Positions 46,558 through 55,948 are shown, counted from the stretch's first letter. The stretch is DNA of 64,000 nt from CAJWOS01 sp964502005 (GCA_964502005.1 CAZCUX010000017.1:1-64000); one strand, 5' to 3'. Translations and numbers: made by a program. Notes: a model not told the origin generated them from the sequence alone.

Positions 46558-47127
46558 ATGGCCAAGACTTCCAAACGAGACCTGCTCATTTTGGGCGCTT
46601 TGCTCGGTATTTTCACGTTCTGCTGCGGACTGCCCACGGCCTTCCTCGAAGTAGCGAATGAGAAGAAAGAGCGGGCCAAGGCCCAAGAAGAAGAAGCAAA
46701 CGTCGCCCAGCTCAAGGCCGCAGCGGGCTGCGAGGGTCTCAGCGAGAAGAAGTGCAAGTGGGCCATTTGGGCGATGCAAGGCGCCAAGTGCTTGCCTGGA
46801 AAGTGGGTTGGCGGCCAGTTTGACGAGTTTGGCGTCGAGATTCATGCCGACGGCAAGCTCGACTTCTGGCTCAAAAAAGAAGGCGAGTTCGAGCGGTGGG
46901 ACGAAGCCGGGGGCACTTGGACGACCGAAGTGGCCTATTACACGGACTCCCAGGAGCCGTATGTGGCCGTGCGAGTGGACGGCGGCGCGTTCGACAAAAA
47001 TCGGGGTGGGAAAGGCCTCCTGGAGTTCGATGTCGAAGGAGACTACACGGTTGAATGTGACGAAATCCTCTTCGAGACCATCAGCCGAAAAGAGCTGTCT
47101 GTGCGTCGCACGAAATCGTTTGACTGA
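46558..47127 (+). CDS. Membrane-anchored hypothetical protein
   Basis: The 189-residue protein has one N-terminal membrane helix (about residues 9-31, LLILGALLGIFTFCCGLPTAFL), a charged coiled-coil-like stretch (EKKERAKAQEEEA) and a C-terminal beta-rich domain (ECDEILFETISRKELSVRR). The latter begins KWVGGQFDEFGVEIHADGKL, in the manner of lipocalin-like domains. ATG 46558 has GGAG at five-base spacing. It diverges from the TetR gene and lies between two copies of the operator-like motif. Confidence 0.72.
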   Translation: MAKTSKRDLLILGALLGIFTFCCGLPTAFLEVANEKKERAKAQEEEANVAQLKAAAGCEGLSEKKCKWAIWAMQGAKCLPGKWVGGQFDEFGVEIHADGKLDFWLKKEGEFERWDEAGGTWTTEVAYYTDSQEPYVAVRVDGGAFDKNRGGKGLLEFDVEGDYTVECDEILFETISRKELSVRRTKSFD

Positions 47128-47158
47128 CAGAGCAGAAAACTGACCGACCGTTCGTACT

Positions 47159-47599
47159 TTATTTTCCGGTGCGCGCGCCGCGCTGGACCAAGTGGGCGAT
47201 GGCCTGCTGTCCTACCTTCTCATTGGGGACGAGCAATCCCGCCTTTCGGCCCCGCGCGTCGTGCATCATCACGCTCCAGAAGACCATCGCGCGGCGGCGC
47301 ACTTGCATCAGCTCCATACGCTGCACCAAGCTCGGGTCGTCGAGAAAGGAGCCGAGGCGCGCCAAGAAGAACTTGAGCCACGCGCCGATACCGATGCCGC
47401 CAAACAGCATCATCACCGACATGATGGCGATGCCGATGACGGCGTTTTTGTCGGCTTGGGTCTTTGCGGGTACCACCAGCATGAGGCCGAACATCACAAA
47501 CGCGCACAAGATACTCGCGACGGCCGTTCCGCCCAACAGGAGCTTTTGGGTGCGGGTGGAGCCTTCGTACAAACGTTGGAGAAATTCGTCACGCGACAT
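47159..47599 (-). CDS. Two-span inner-membrane hypothetical protein
   Basis: The 146-residue protein has two membrane helices (about residues 20-45 and 54-80) and a basic cytosolic C-terminal part (VPNEKVGQQAIAHLVQRG). ATG 47599 follows GGGAGACACG. It converges on the preceding gene; its stop codon lies within the second copy of the operator-like motif. Confidence 0.68.
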   Translation of the reverse strand: MSRDEFLQRLYEGSTRTQKLLLGGTAVASILCAFVMFGLMLVVPAKTQADKNAVIGIAIMSVMMLFGGIGIGAWLKFFLARLGSFLDDPSLVQRMELMQVRRRAMVFWSVMMHDARGRKAGLLVPNEKVGQQAIAHLVQRGARTGK

Positions 47600-47777
47600 C
47601 GTGTCTCCCAAGAGAATGTGTCTGTTTCGCAGAGAATCAAGGCGCACGTCAACGGTTCATTACGCCCAACCTTGCTTTTTCGGGGAGTTTTTTGGCGAGC
47701 AAACCCGAAGGCGGGGCGGAGGGCGCCCGAGAGACGTGTGGGTATGTCGGGCTAAAGGGGGCCACCTGGAGTAAAAC

Positions 47778-48692
47778 ATGCCCCCCGACTCCCCCATCGT
47801 TGCACCGTCTGCCGCGGGACAAGCCGCCCTCGACGCCCTTCTGGAACTTTTTGAGATGGAGCGCATCGACCCCACCTTGTTTCGGGGGCGCAGCCGCGAC
47901 CTCGGCTGGGGCCGCGTCTATGGCGGCCAAGTGCTGGGACAGGCCATCTTGGCTGCGGGTCGCACGGTTCCCGAAGACCGGCCGATGCACTCGATGCATG
48001 CGTACTTTCTGCGGCCAGGCGACCCCCGCGAGGCGGTGGTGTACTTGGTTGACCCCATTCGCGATGGCGGCAGTTTTGCGACCCGGCGCATCGTCGCGCG
48101 CCAAAAGGGCGTGCCCATCTTCACGATGGCGGCTTCGTTTCACGGCGTGGAAGAGGGGCTGGACCACCAAGCCGCGCCGCCCGACGTCGCCGGGCCTTCG
48201 GGGCTGATGACCGATGACGCCCGCTGGCAGCAGATGGCGCACCGCTTGCCGGCGGCCCTCGGCGCGATGGTGGGGCGGGTCGGACCCCTCGAAGTGCGCG
48301 CCGTGGGCGAACACGACCCCATCGCGCCCCCGCCGTCGGCCCCCAAGCGCGCGGTTTGGATTCGTGCGCGGGGCACGATGCCCCCGGACCCCACGATTCA
48401 CCGCGCGGTGTTGGCTTATGCGTCAGACTCGCACTTTTTGGTGACGGCCTTGCAGCCCCATGGCGCCGGTTGGCTCACTCCGGGCATTCAAATGGCAAGC
48501 CTCGACCATGCGCTGTGGTTTCACCGGCCGTTTTTGGCGGACGACTGGCTGCTCTATGAAGTGGAGAGCGACTCGCTCTCGGGCTCTCGTGGCCATGTGC
48601 GCGGTCGGTTCTTCCAGAACGGGCAGCTCGTCGCGACGGCTGTGCAAGAGGGCCTGATCCGCACGCGCCCGGTCGGCAGCGCGCCGCCGTGA
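47778..48692 (+). CDS. tesB: Acyl-CoA thioesterase II (TesB family)
   Basis: The 304-residue protein is a double hot-dog acyl-CoA thioesterase. LFRGRSRDLGWGRVYGGQVLGQAI and SMHAYFLRPGD mark the first hot-dog domain, and LAYASDSHFL with the catalytic Asp, MASLDHALWFHR and GHVRGRFFQNGQLVATAVQEG the second, giving the Asp-Thr/Ser-Gln catalytic set. It hydrolyses medium- and long-chain acyl-CoAs. Length is close to E. coli TesB (286). Confidence 0.94.
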   Translation: MPPDSPIVAPSAAGQAALDALLELFEMERIDPTLFRGRSRDLGWGRVYGGQVLGQAILAAGRTVPEDRPMHSMHAYFLRPGDPREAVVYLVDPIRDGGSFATRRIVARQKGVPIFTMAASFHGVEEGLDHQAAPPDVAGPSGLMTDDARWQQMAHRLPAALGAMVGRVGPLEVRAVGEHDPIAPPPSAPKRAVWIRARGTMPPDPTIHRAVLAYASDSHFLVTALQPHGAGWLTPGIQMASLDHALWFHRPFLADDWLLYEVESDSLSGSRGHVRGRFFQNGQLVATAVQEGLIRTRPVGSAPP

Positions 48693-48805
48693 TTTCGGGA
48701 GCGCGCGCCAACCAATCCCCGCGAAGGGGAGGGAATCGTGCGTCAACCGCCGGGTGGACGCCACATTTTGCAATTGGCCCCGCTGGGCGTCGGGCGGCGC
48801 GACCC

Positions 48806-49033
48806 TCAAATCACCATATAAATGAAGGGCGCGACGTATTGTACGGCTTGCAGCACGAGCATGATGCCGGCCAACGACACCAACACCAAAATCAGCGGCA
48901 ACATCCACCAACGACCGCCACGAACCACCAGAGCGAGCAGCTCACCGACCGTTCCGAGCCCCTGCAAGAAGGTTTCGAGCCGACCGGGTGTCCAATCTTC
49001 GGCGGCGGGTGGCGAGGGGTTTTCTTTGGCCAT
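48806..49033 (-). CDS. DUF5989-like small membrane protein
   Basis: The 75-residue protein has a short soluble start, the WWMLPLILVLVSLAGIMLVLQ membrane helix and ends APFIYMVI, as in the DUF5989 family often found with SxtJ-type, carbamoyltransferase and SGNH genes in polysaccharide clusters. ATG 49033 follows GGGAGC. It is transcribed away from the two SGNH genes at 49426-52742. Confidence 0.75.
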   Translation of the reverse strand: MAKENPSPPAAEDWTPGRLETFLQGLGTVGELLALVVRGGRWWMLPLILVLVSLAGIMLVLQAVQYVAPFIYMVI

Positions 49034-49425
49034 TGGCGCTCCCACGGGCGGGTCGTTGACGCGCTCCTCGTGTGGGCTGTAACGCAAAATCAGGCCGTCG
49101 CGGGTGCGGGATGTTTGCCGGCTGCGCGGTGTCAGGCGCCCGCGAGAGGCGGATCGTTCGGCGCTGCGTGGGCAATCGTGTTTTGCGACGGCGTGATGAA
49201 CGCTGGTGCGGAGCATGACACGGGCTGTTCCCGTATTCTTTGGGGCGAGGTCGATGGTGCTGCCCCAAAATCGGGTAGAGGTGCGGAGTGGACGGCGTGG
49301 AGGTCGTTCGCTGTGGTTGTGTTCGCAAAATGACGTATTTATTGTTCTGATATCTTCGTTACGAATGATGCAATCAGCATAATGGTAATAATGTCCTATA
49401 CTTGCTGAATGAGAGCGTGAGTAGC
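49034..49425. other. Divergent intergenic region
   Basis: These 392 bases hold no supported gene. Bases about 49325-49410 are strikingly A+T-rich for this genome and lie just before the SGNH operon, probably its promoter; no exact box is called. Confidence 0.45.
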
Positions 49426-51696
49426 ATGTCTCGCCGGCGACGCAGAAATCCGCGCCCCTTTCGGTATGGAACCACGGCACCCCTGGGTGTGGGAGATGTG
49501 CTCCAAGTGGTGCTGTATACCTTGCTGGGGCTAATTTTGGCGTCGACTGTCGGCACGCGCTTTCATATGCCCGCGCCCGTCAATCGCGATGCGTGGCAGG
49601 TGGTGTCGCCCGGCCTCGACGAGTCGATTCGCGACCCTTCATTGGGACGGGGCGTCTACATCGAAGACGGCGCCCTCACGCTGCGGCAACATGCGTTTCA
49701 CCGCACCGAAATTCTGTCGCCGCGGACCAACAAGGTAGTGCGTCGGGTGGCGCTGACCGTCGAGAGTGGCGTCATTCGCCTCAACATTCGCGGCCCCCAC
49801 GGCTCGACGTTCGCGAACTTGGGCGCGGACCAGGCTACCGTCTCCGCGGGAGAGGGCGCGGTGATTTCCCAGCCACCCGGTACGCCCTGGGTGGTCGAAG
49901 TGGGGCCAACGGAGGCCGTTCTCGTGACGGAAGCGGGTCGGTTTCCCATCGGCGCAGTCACCCCGGACACCGCGGAAATCAGCGCATATAGCGATGAAGC
50001 GCGGGTCCGTCGTGCGGTGTACGAAGACGCGGACGGCAAGGTGATCCTCGACGCAAACTTCGCCGACACGGAAAACCCCCGCTGGCTGCTGGTTGTGGGC
50101 GCGGTGCTCGGCGCATTGTTTGGCTTCGTCTCGCGGCTCGCGACCCGTGAGCGCCGGTTCGAAGTGGCGATGGCCGAGACGCTGCTGCTCACCGTGCCCA
50201 TCTTGTCGGTGTGTGCGGTGGGCGGCGACACGTGGCTGTTCTGGGTAGAGCGCGCGTACCTCGCCCGTACGCCGGCTTGGGGCTTGGCCCAGTTCGCGCT
50301 GGCGGTCGCCGCTGCGCCCGCGTTGGTGCTGGCTGTGCTGCGGTTGGGGGTGCTGCGGCCTGCCGATATTCCCGAGCGGGTGCCGGGTGTCGCGGCGTGG
50401 GTCGCCGTCGCGGCGATTGCGACCCTCACGGGCGCGTTGCACGGTGGCTTTGGGTTAGAGGACATGCTCATCGGCCCGCTCGTGTTCGGCTTTTTGGTGA
50501 TGCCGTTGCGCTGGGTGCGCAGGGCCGCGTTGCCGGTGCTGGGCGCACTTCGCGCAGACTTGCCGGCATTCTTGGCGGTGGCGGTGTTGGGGATGGGCTG
50601 GGGCCTCCTGTTTGCGCTATTGTGGCGCTTTTTGGGGATTTGGGTCGCGGCGGGGGAGGGGGTGCTTCGAAGTGCCCCACGCCCGGTCACCGACCAGCTC
50701 TTTGTGATGCTCTTGCTCGTTCCGCTGGGGCTCGAAGGGGCCGTACGGTCGAGCTATCTCGATGAAGCGTGGGACATCTCGCGCTTGTCGGGCGACCTCG
50801 CGCCCAACCTTGGCTGGGAGGACCCTTCGCCGTTTTGGGCGGGCGCTTGCGGGCGAAGCGCGCCGGAGTCTTCGGCACGTCGGATTTTGTGGATGGGCGG
50901 CTCGTCGACCGGCGGTGCGTACCAGTTTCGCGACGAGATGACGGCGTTTTACCCCTCGCAGGTCCACCAGCGCTTGTGCGACGCACAAAATGGCACCGTG
51001 CGCCTTCGTAGCGAAAACTACGGGGACGGTGGGAGAGATACGTACACGATCAGCCGCTCGCTTCGTGCTATCGCGGACAGGGAGCCTGTGTCGCTCGTCG
51101 TGCTTTATGTCGGTGTAAACGACATCCTCACGATGAGCGGCCCAAAGACCCGCGCGCAACGGGAAGCCGACCGCGCCGCGCGTGACGCCGCGACGTCGGG
51201 ACTCGCCGCGTGGGGCGCGCGTTCCCGCTTGATGACCGGCCTCGGCTTGTGGGTGCGCCCCCTGCATACGTTGGACGAAGTGACCGTCCCCGAGGTGCCA
51301 TTGCCGGACGCCGAAGCCAACCTTCGTATGGTTGCCAAGATTGCGGAAGAACACGGCGCCTCGGTGCTCCTGCTCTCAGAGTTGGTGCGCGGTGACGCTG
51401 TGCCGATTTTGGCCCCTTACGCGAAAATGCAGGCCCGCTTGGCCGACGCGCTCGCCAACGTCGCTTATGTGGACATTCGGTCCCACGTCGAAGCACTCGG
51501 ACCTTGGAGCGACCAAGATATGCTGGTCGACCAAAACCACCTCTCTCGTGCAGGAAGCGCGCGGGTTGCTGCGGCCCTCGCGCCCGAAGTGGCCCGTCTG
51601 TTGTCGATTTCCGCGCCCGCAGAGCCCGACCTCACGCTTCTTCCCGCGCACCGCATCTCGACGGCTACGCCGCCGGTCTCGGAGTCCGCCCCATGA
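49426..51696 (+). CDS. Large membrane-anchored SGNH hydrolase
   Basis: The 756-residue protein has one N-terminal helix (about residues 22-42), a beta-rich periplasmic domain (about 55-210), a block of six or so further helices (about 220-430), and a C-terminal SGNH domain. There, ILWMGGSSTGG (about residue 485) carries the nucleophile, VLYVGVNDI the Gly-Asn block and DQNHLSRAG (about 703) the Asp/His pair. Such proteins can add or remove acyl groups on exported glycans. It overlaps the next SGNH gene by four bases. ATG 49426 is chosen over earlier TTG/GTG codons. Confidence 0.82.
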   Translation: MSRRRRRNPRPFRYGTTAPLGVGDVLQVVLYTLLGLILASTVGTRFHMPAPVNRDAWQVVSPGLDESIRDPSLGRGVYIEDGALTLRQHAFHRTEILSPRTNKVVRRVALTVESGVIRLNIRGPHGSTFANLGADQATVSAGEGAVISQPPGTPWVVEVGPTEAVLVTEAGRFPIGAVTPDTAEISAYSDEARVRRAVYEDADGKVILDANFADTENPRWLLVVGAVLGALFGFVSRLATRERRFEVAMAETLLLTVPILSVCAVGGDTWLFWVERAYLARTPAWGLAQFALAVAAAPALVLAVLRLGVLRPADIPERVPGVAAWVAVAAIATLTGALHGGFGLEDMLIGPLVFGFLVMPLRWVRRAALPVLGALRADLPAFLAVAVLGMGWGLLFALLWRFLGIWVAAGEGVLRSAPRPVTDQLFVMLLLVPLGLEGAVRSSYLDEAWDISRLSGDLAPNLGWEDPSPFWAGACGRSAPESSARRILWMGGSSTGGAYQFRDEMTAFYPSQVHQRLCDAQNGTVRLRSENYGDGGRDTYTISRSLRAIADREPVSLVVLYVGVNDILTMSGPKTRAQREADRAARDAATSGLAAWGARSRLMTGLGLWVRPLHTLDEVTVPEVPLPDAEANLRMVAKIAEEHGASVLLLSELVRGDAVPILAPYAKMQARLADALANVAYVDIRSHVEALGPWSDQDMLVDQNHLSRAGSARVAAALAPEVARLLSISAPAEPDLTLLPAHRISTATPPVSESAP

Positions 51697-52742
51697 GTCC
51701 ACGTCGCCGCCACGCGCGCCCGCAGCGGTCCTTTCCGTGGCCTGTGCGCTTGTTGCTCGGGCTTGTGGTCGCGTTTACCGTGCTCTCGCTGGCGGAGGGC
51801 GCCGCGCGCTTGTCCGGCATCGCGACCGCCTACCAGCCCGACCGCATTGGTGGCTGGCGAATGCTTCCGGCCCAGCAAAATGCCGTCATCAACGGTCAAG
51901 AAGGGCACTCCTTCCGCATGTCTACCAACGCCGACGGCCTCCGCACGGCGCTCGGGCGTGCGCGTACCCCCGGAAAGCGGCGGGTGGCGATTCTCGGAGA
52001 CTCCATCGCGTTCGGCTGGGGCGCCAATGATGGTGGTACACTTGCAGACGGAATGCAAGAAGGGTTCCGAGAGCTTGGTTTGTCGGATGTAGAGGTTCTA
52101 AACGCGGCACAGCCTGGATATTCAACTTCGCAAATTGCGCGATTTGCTGAACAGATTGTGCAGCTCTATTCGCCCGACCTCGCGATTGTGTTTTTGCCGA
52201 TGCACGACCACAACCTCGTCTTGGTGTCGGACCGCGAGCACCTGCGCGGTGCAGACGGCCCGTTTGCCGCCGTGCGTGTGGCCTTGGCGAAGCGCAGCAG
52301 TCTCTACGAGATGATGCGCAGAGCCTTGTTTCCGATGGCTGACCAAGCGTTCGTGGTGGCACGTCCCGACCAAGCGCCGCCCGCCGAGCCGCGCGTTCCC
52401 CGCGTGTCCGAGCGCGAGCGCGCCCAAAACATTTCCGAGATTCAGGCCGCGTTGGGGGCATCGGGCGGTCGAGTCGCCCTCGGCCATATGCCCTTCGAAA
52501 GCGACCTCACGTCCTCGGACCCCATGCCTCGGTTGGGCGACGTGTGGGCCGAGACCTACGCCAACGAGCACGGCTTGCCGCTCATCGACTTGCGGCCTTG
52601 CTGCGGCCCCAACGGCGGCAACCTCGTGTTCCCGTATGACCGCGGCCACCTCACGGCGGAGGGCAATCGCAAGGCGGGGCGCTACGCCGCGACGTTGGTG
52701 GCGAAGGTGCTCGAATCGAATCCGGGCGCGTCGCCTGACTGA
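51693..52742 (+). CDS. SGNH hydrolase with N-terminal membrane helix
   Basis: The 349-residue protein has one helix (about residues 19-38) and a periplasmic SGNH domain: ILGDSIAFGWG (block I Ser, about residue 103), a long insert and YDRGHLTAEGNRKAG (block V Asp/His, about 313). It is coupled to the preceding larger SGNH protein through ATGA, so they likely act on the same substrate. The stop codon falls inside a copy of the dispersed palindrome. Confidence 0.85.
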   Translation: MSPRRRHARPQRSFPWPVRLLLGLVVAFTVLSLAEGAARLSGIATAYQPDRIGGWRMLPAQQNAVINGQEGHSFRMSTNADGLRTALGRARTPGKRRVAILGDSIAFGWGANDGGTLADGMQEGFRELGLSDVEVLNAAQPGYSTSQIARFAEQIVQLYSPDLAIVFLPMHDHNLVLVSDREHLRGADGPFAAVRVALAKRSSLYEMMRRALFPMADQAFVVARPDQAPPAEPRVPRVSERERAQNISEIQAALGASGGRVALGHMPFESDLTSSDPMPRLGDVWAETYANEHGLPLIDLRPCCGPNGGNLVFPYDRGHLTAEGNRKAGRYAATLVAKVLESNPGASPD

Positions 52743-52804
52743 ATGGCGATTCATTGTTGACGCGGGAAGACGGGGGCGCGGCGCCTGACTGAATGGCGAT
52801 TCAT
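52731..52804. repeat. Direct repeat carrying two palindrome copies
   Basis: The segment CGCCTGACTGAATGGCGATT followed by CATT occurs twice, 50 bases apart (palindromes at 52739-52754 and 52789-52804). The first copy contains the stop codon of the SGNH gene. Confidence 0.8.
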
Positions 52805-52844
52805 TTTGGGGACGACGCCCCAGACCTGCACCCGCACGCGGTAT

Positions 52845-54350
52845 TCAACGGGCCGAGACCTCTTGTTGCAAGCGTTCGCCCACATGCCAGCCGGACCACA
52901 CGACCGCAGACAAGCTCCCGTCAAAGCCGCCCGCGCCGCCGATTCCCGGAAATGCCATGCCCGCAACTTCGCCGACCGCGTGAAGTCCGGGAACCACGAC
53001 GCTTCGTGCGTCAACCACGCGCCCATCTGCGTCTACGTCGATGCCGCCAAAGTTTTTGGTGGCAACATGACCCGGAGAAAAGCTGCACAATGTGTCGGTC
53101 TCGCGCAGCGCAGGCAGGTCGTCGCGCCCGTAGGTGTCAGCGGTTTCGCCGCGACGGACGCGCTCGATTGTGACGAGCGTTTCGCGGAGACCATCGGCGT
53201 CGACTCCGAGGGCGAGGGCGAGGGCGGCGGAGCCGGCGCGGCAGACAATCCGGGTGTCGTCGGCGATGTGGGCGTCGAGGGCGGCGAGATTTGCTTCGGA
53301 CACCGACTGGCGCAAGGTCTCGACCTCGGCGATGGCAAATGCGAGGTCGCGGCGGCCAAGCTCTGTGGCGAGGGTCACGGACTCGACGTGGCTCTCATCG
53401 GCAAAGCGACGCCCTTCGCTGTCGACGAAAATCCAGGGGACATCGCCGAGGAGCGGCAAGGGCTTGCCAGATTCGTCGGGAACGCCGATGCTGCGCATCA
53501 TCCAGCCAATCGAATCGGCGGAAGCGACGCCCCAGCCTTGGTCCAAGGCCCAGCGGAGGCCGTCGCCGGTGGTGGAGCCGGGCTCGGAGGTGTTCCACTG
53601 GCCGTCTTCGAGGTCGACCACGGGGGCGAGCAGGTCGGTGTTGCTCGCAAATCCGCCCGTCGCGAGGACGACGTGCGTTGCCCGAATCCACTCGCCGTCT
53701 ACCATCACGCCGCGCACGCCGGTGTCGTCGATGACGACCGACGAGACGTAGGTGCCTGTCCACACGTCGACCCCGGTGGGCAAAGCGTCGACAAAAGCGT
53801 TTACAAGCTCGCTTCCGTCAAGTTGTGCGAGGTGTTGGCGGGGGGTGACGCCATCGCGCCACTCCGGTGCGAGCCGGAAGTCGATGCCCATGTCGACGAG
53901 GCGGTCGTGAACTTCTGGGGTGTCGTCGAGGTATCGCTCGGTCAGGCGATGGGGAGGCGCGCCGGTGAGGTGGTCCCATTCGTCGAGGGCGTCGGCGGTG
54001 GAGTCGTCGATGCCCGCCGCGTCTTGGGTGGGTGTGCCGGCAAAAAAGAAGCTGCGCACGCCTGGCGCTCCGGCGCGACCGCCCAACACAGCACCGCTCT
54101 CGATGAGCAGGGCGCGGTCGAGGCCGGCGGCCACGGAGAGCCCCGCGAGTCCTCCCCCTACAATGACGACGTCCCATTCCCGGTCGGCTTGAATCGACGA
54201 TGGGGCGGCTTGCTCAACGGAGCTGGGGCCCGCATGGCTGTGTCCGCTTGTGGAGCTGCGCGCAGAGAAGTCGCTGGCCACCGGCAGTGTTGCGGTTTCC
54301 GTGCAGGCAATGCCGACGACGGGGACGAGGAAGAAGGAGATTCGGAACAT
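52845..54350 (-). CDS. Exported FAD-dependent oxidoreductase (fumarate-reductase-like lipoprotein)
   Basis: The 501-residue protein has a lipoprotein signal (lipobox VGIAC, Cys16), a Ser-rich linker and an FAD-binding domain of the fumarate reductase/succinate dehydrogenase flavoprotein family. VVIVGGGLAGLSVAAGL (about 61-77) binds FAD, VVLATGGFASNTDLL is the second nucleotide motif, and LHAVGEVAGMAFPGIGGAGGFDGSLSAVVWSGWHVG is the C-terminal FAD signature. Related enzymes reduce fumarate, urocanate or steroids in the periplasm. It is the second surface-targeted flavoenzyme in the window. Confidence 0.88.
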   Translation of the reverse strand: MFRISFFLVPVVGIACTETATLPVASDFSARSSTSGHSHAGPSSVEQAAPSSIQADREWDVVIVGGGLAGLSVAAGLDRALLIESGAVLGGRAGAPGVRSFFFAGTPTQDAAGIDDSTADALDEWDHLTGAPPHRLTERYLDDTPEVHDRLVDMGIDFRLAPEWRDGVTPRQHLAQLDGSELVNAFVDALPTGVDVWTGTYVSSVVIDDTGVRGVMVDGEWIRATHVVLATGGFASNTDLLAPVVDLEDGQWNTSEPGSTTGDGLRWALDQGWGVASADSIGWMMRSIGVPDESGKPLPLLGDVPWIFVDSEGRRFADESHVESVTLATELGRRDLAFAIAEVETLRQSVSEANLAALDAHIADDTRIVCRAGSAALALALGVDADGLRETLVTIERVRRGETADTYGRDDLPALRETDTLCSFSPGHVATKNFGGIDVDADGRVVDARSVVVPGLHAVGEVAGMAFPGIGGAGGFDGSLSAVVWSGWHVGERLQQEVSAR

Positions 54351-54516
54351 GTCTAGAGTATGTCAGAAGCGCCGTGACATTTGAAGACAATTTCGCGACA
54401 TTTCGTGACATGCGTAGAGATTTTCTGACAATTGATCTTGTCGATTGCCTCCACGAAGTCATTCGCGTTCTATGTATAGTCCCGAATGTATAATCACTCC
54501 TTCGTGGTTGTCGGTA

Positions 54517-54807
54517 TCAATTTTGGTCGGCAAGCGAAACAACCGAGAACGACCAGCGTGCAGGCCCTCGGCAGCGCTTCCAGCTTCGTTCGACTTGGGA
54601 GGCCACCGAGCGACTCGGGAAGGGGCCGAGCACCCGCGCGATGCGCCACGGACGGCCTGCGTGGGTGGACCGCGCGCCGCCGGGCTGTTCGCCATTGTGC
54701 TGTGCGAGGCGGCGGTCGAGGTCGAGGGTGATGCCGATATATGTGCGGTTTCGGGTCTCCGACGCGAGCAGGTAGACCCACCAGGTAGCGGCTGGTTTAG
54801 TCGTCAC
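54517..54807 (-). CDS. GIY-YIG nuclease-domain protein
   Basis: The 96-residue protein is a single GIY-YIG domain of the small UPF0213/SLX1-like type: WVYLLASE for GIY, TYIGITLDLDRRLAQHN for YIG with the catalytic Arg, and ASQVERSWKR with the metal-binding Glu. It may cut branched or damaged DNA. The start at 54807 overlaps the CoA-transferase end by 11 bases, so it is translated from the same message. Confidence 0.87.
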   Translation of the reverse strand: MTTKPAATWWVYLLASETRNRTYIGITLDLDRRLAQHNGEQPGGARSTHAGRPWRIARVLGPFPSRSVASQVERSWKRCRGPARWSFSVVSLADQN

Positions 54808-55948
54808 GGAGCCACTCTGCGCAAACGGCGTGGGTGTCGGCGCCGAGCGCGGCGGGTCCGCTGCGGGCCACGGGGCGGGTGCCGTCGACGAGGATGGGAA
54901 TCGGCAAAGAGTAGACGGGCGCGCCGGTTGTGGGGTGCGGGTGGGCGACGGTTTCTGCGTCGGCGAGGGCTTCGGGAACCGTGGCCATGGGACCGGCAGG
55001 AATGCCTGCGGCGGTGAGGAGGTCTAGCCAATATCGCAGGGGTTGGGTGGACAAGTGCGCGTGGAGCCATTCATCGAGCGCGGCGCGTGCGGCGACCCGC
55101 TGCCGGTTTTGTGCGTAGCGGGGATCGGCGCCGCGGGTGGGTTCTCCGACCGCGACGCAGAACTGGCGCCATAGGCTGTCATTGCCGATGCACAAACAGA
55201 TGTGGCCATCGGCGGTGGGGTAGACGCCGAATGGGTAGATAGATGGGTGGTGATTGCCGTATCGGCGGGGCTCTTGGCCTGCATTGAGGTAGGCGCCGGC
55301 GTGGTAGCTCAGTAGGCTTCGTTGGGCGTCCATGAGGGGCACGACGAGGCTCGCGCCGTGGCCGGTGCGCTCGCGGCGAAACAGTGCGGCGCAAATGGCC
55401 TGTACGGCGTGCATGCCGCTCGCCATGTCGGCGATAGATGCGCCACATTTGTAGGGCGCGCCATCCACGGGGCCGGTCAAGCTCGGAATACCGGACAAGC
55501 CTTGCATCATGAGGTCGTAGCCGGGGCGGGGATCGTCGGGGTCCGCGAATGCGCGGATGGAGCAGTAGATGAGGGACGGTTTCTCTGCGCGCAATTGCGC
55601 TGCATCGAGTCCGCATCGGGCCATGACACCAGGACGGAAATTCTCGATGACTACGTCGGCCGCGAGGGCGAGGCGGCGGGCGATGTCGCGTTTGTCGTGC
55701 TGTTTCAAGTCGAGGGCGATGGAGCGCTTGCCGCGGTTCACGCTCATAAAGTACGTGCTGAAGCCATCTTTGAAGGGTGGGCCATAAGACCGCGTGTCGT
55801 CGCCCTGGTCTGGATGCTCGACTTTGACGACATCCGCGCCGAGGTCTGCGAGGTGCATACTTGCGTATGGGCCAGCCAATACCCTTGTGAAGTCAAGAAT
55901 GCGCACGCCAGACAGGAGCGCGCGCTCGTCGAAAGTATCGTTGGTCAC
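54797..55948 (-). CDS. CaiB/BaiF family CoA transferase (family III)
   Basis: The 383-residue protein moves CoA between carboxylic acids. Family landmarks are VRILDFTRVLAGPYASMHLADLGADVVKVEHP, NRGKRSIALDLK, ENFRPGVMARCGLD and the catalytic Asp145 in RPGYDLMMQGLSG. GTG 55948 is chosen because AAGGA lies at normal spacing and the conserved N terminus follows. It is followed by an overlapping GIY-YIG gene. A palindrome at 56040-56053 upstream may be an operator. Confidence 0.92.
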   Translation of the reverse strand: MTNDTFDERALLSGVRILDFTRVLAGPYASMHLADLGADVVKVEHPDQGDDTRSYGPPFKDGFSTYFMSVNRGKRSIALDLKQHDKRDIARRLALAADVVIENFRPGVMARCGLDAAQLRAEKPSLIYCSIRAFADPDDPRPGYDLMMQGLSGIPSLTGPVDGAPYKCGASIADMASGMHAVQAICAALFRRERTGHGASLVVPLMDAQRSLLSYHAGAYLNAGQEPRRYGNHHPSIYPFGVYPTADGHICLCIGNDSLWRQFCVAVGEPTRGADPRYAQNRQRVAARAALDEWLHAHLSTQPLRYWLDLLTAAGIPAGPMATVPEALADAETVAHPHPTTGAPVYSLPIPILVDGTRPVARSGPAALGADTHAVCAEWLRDD

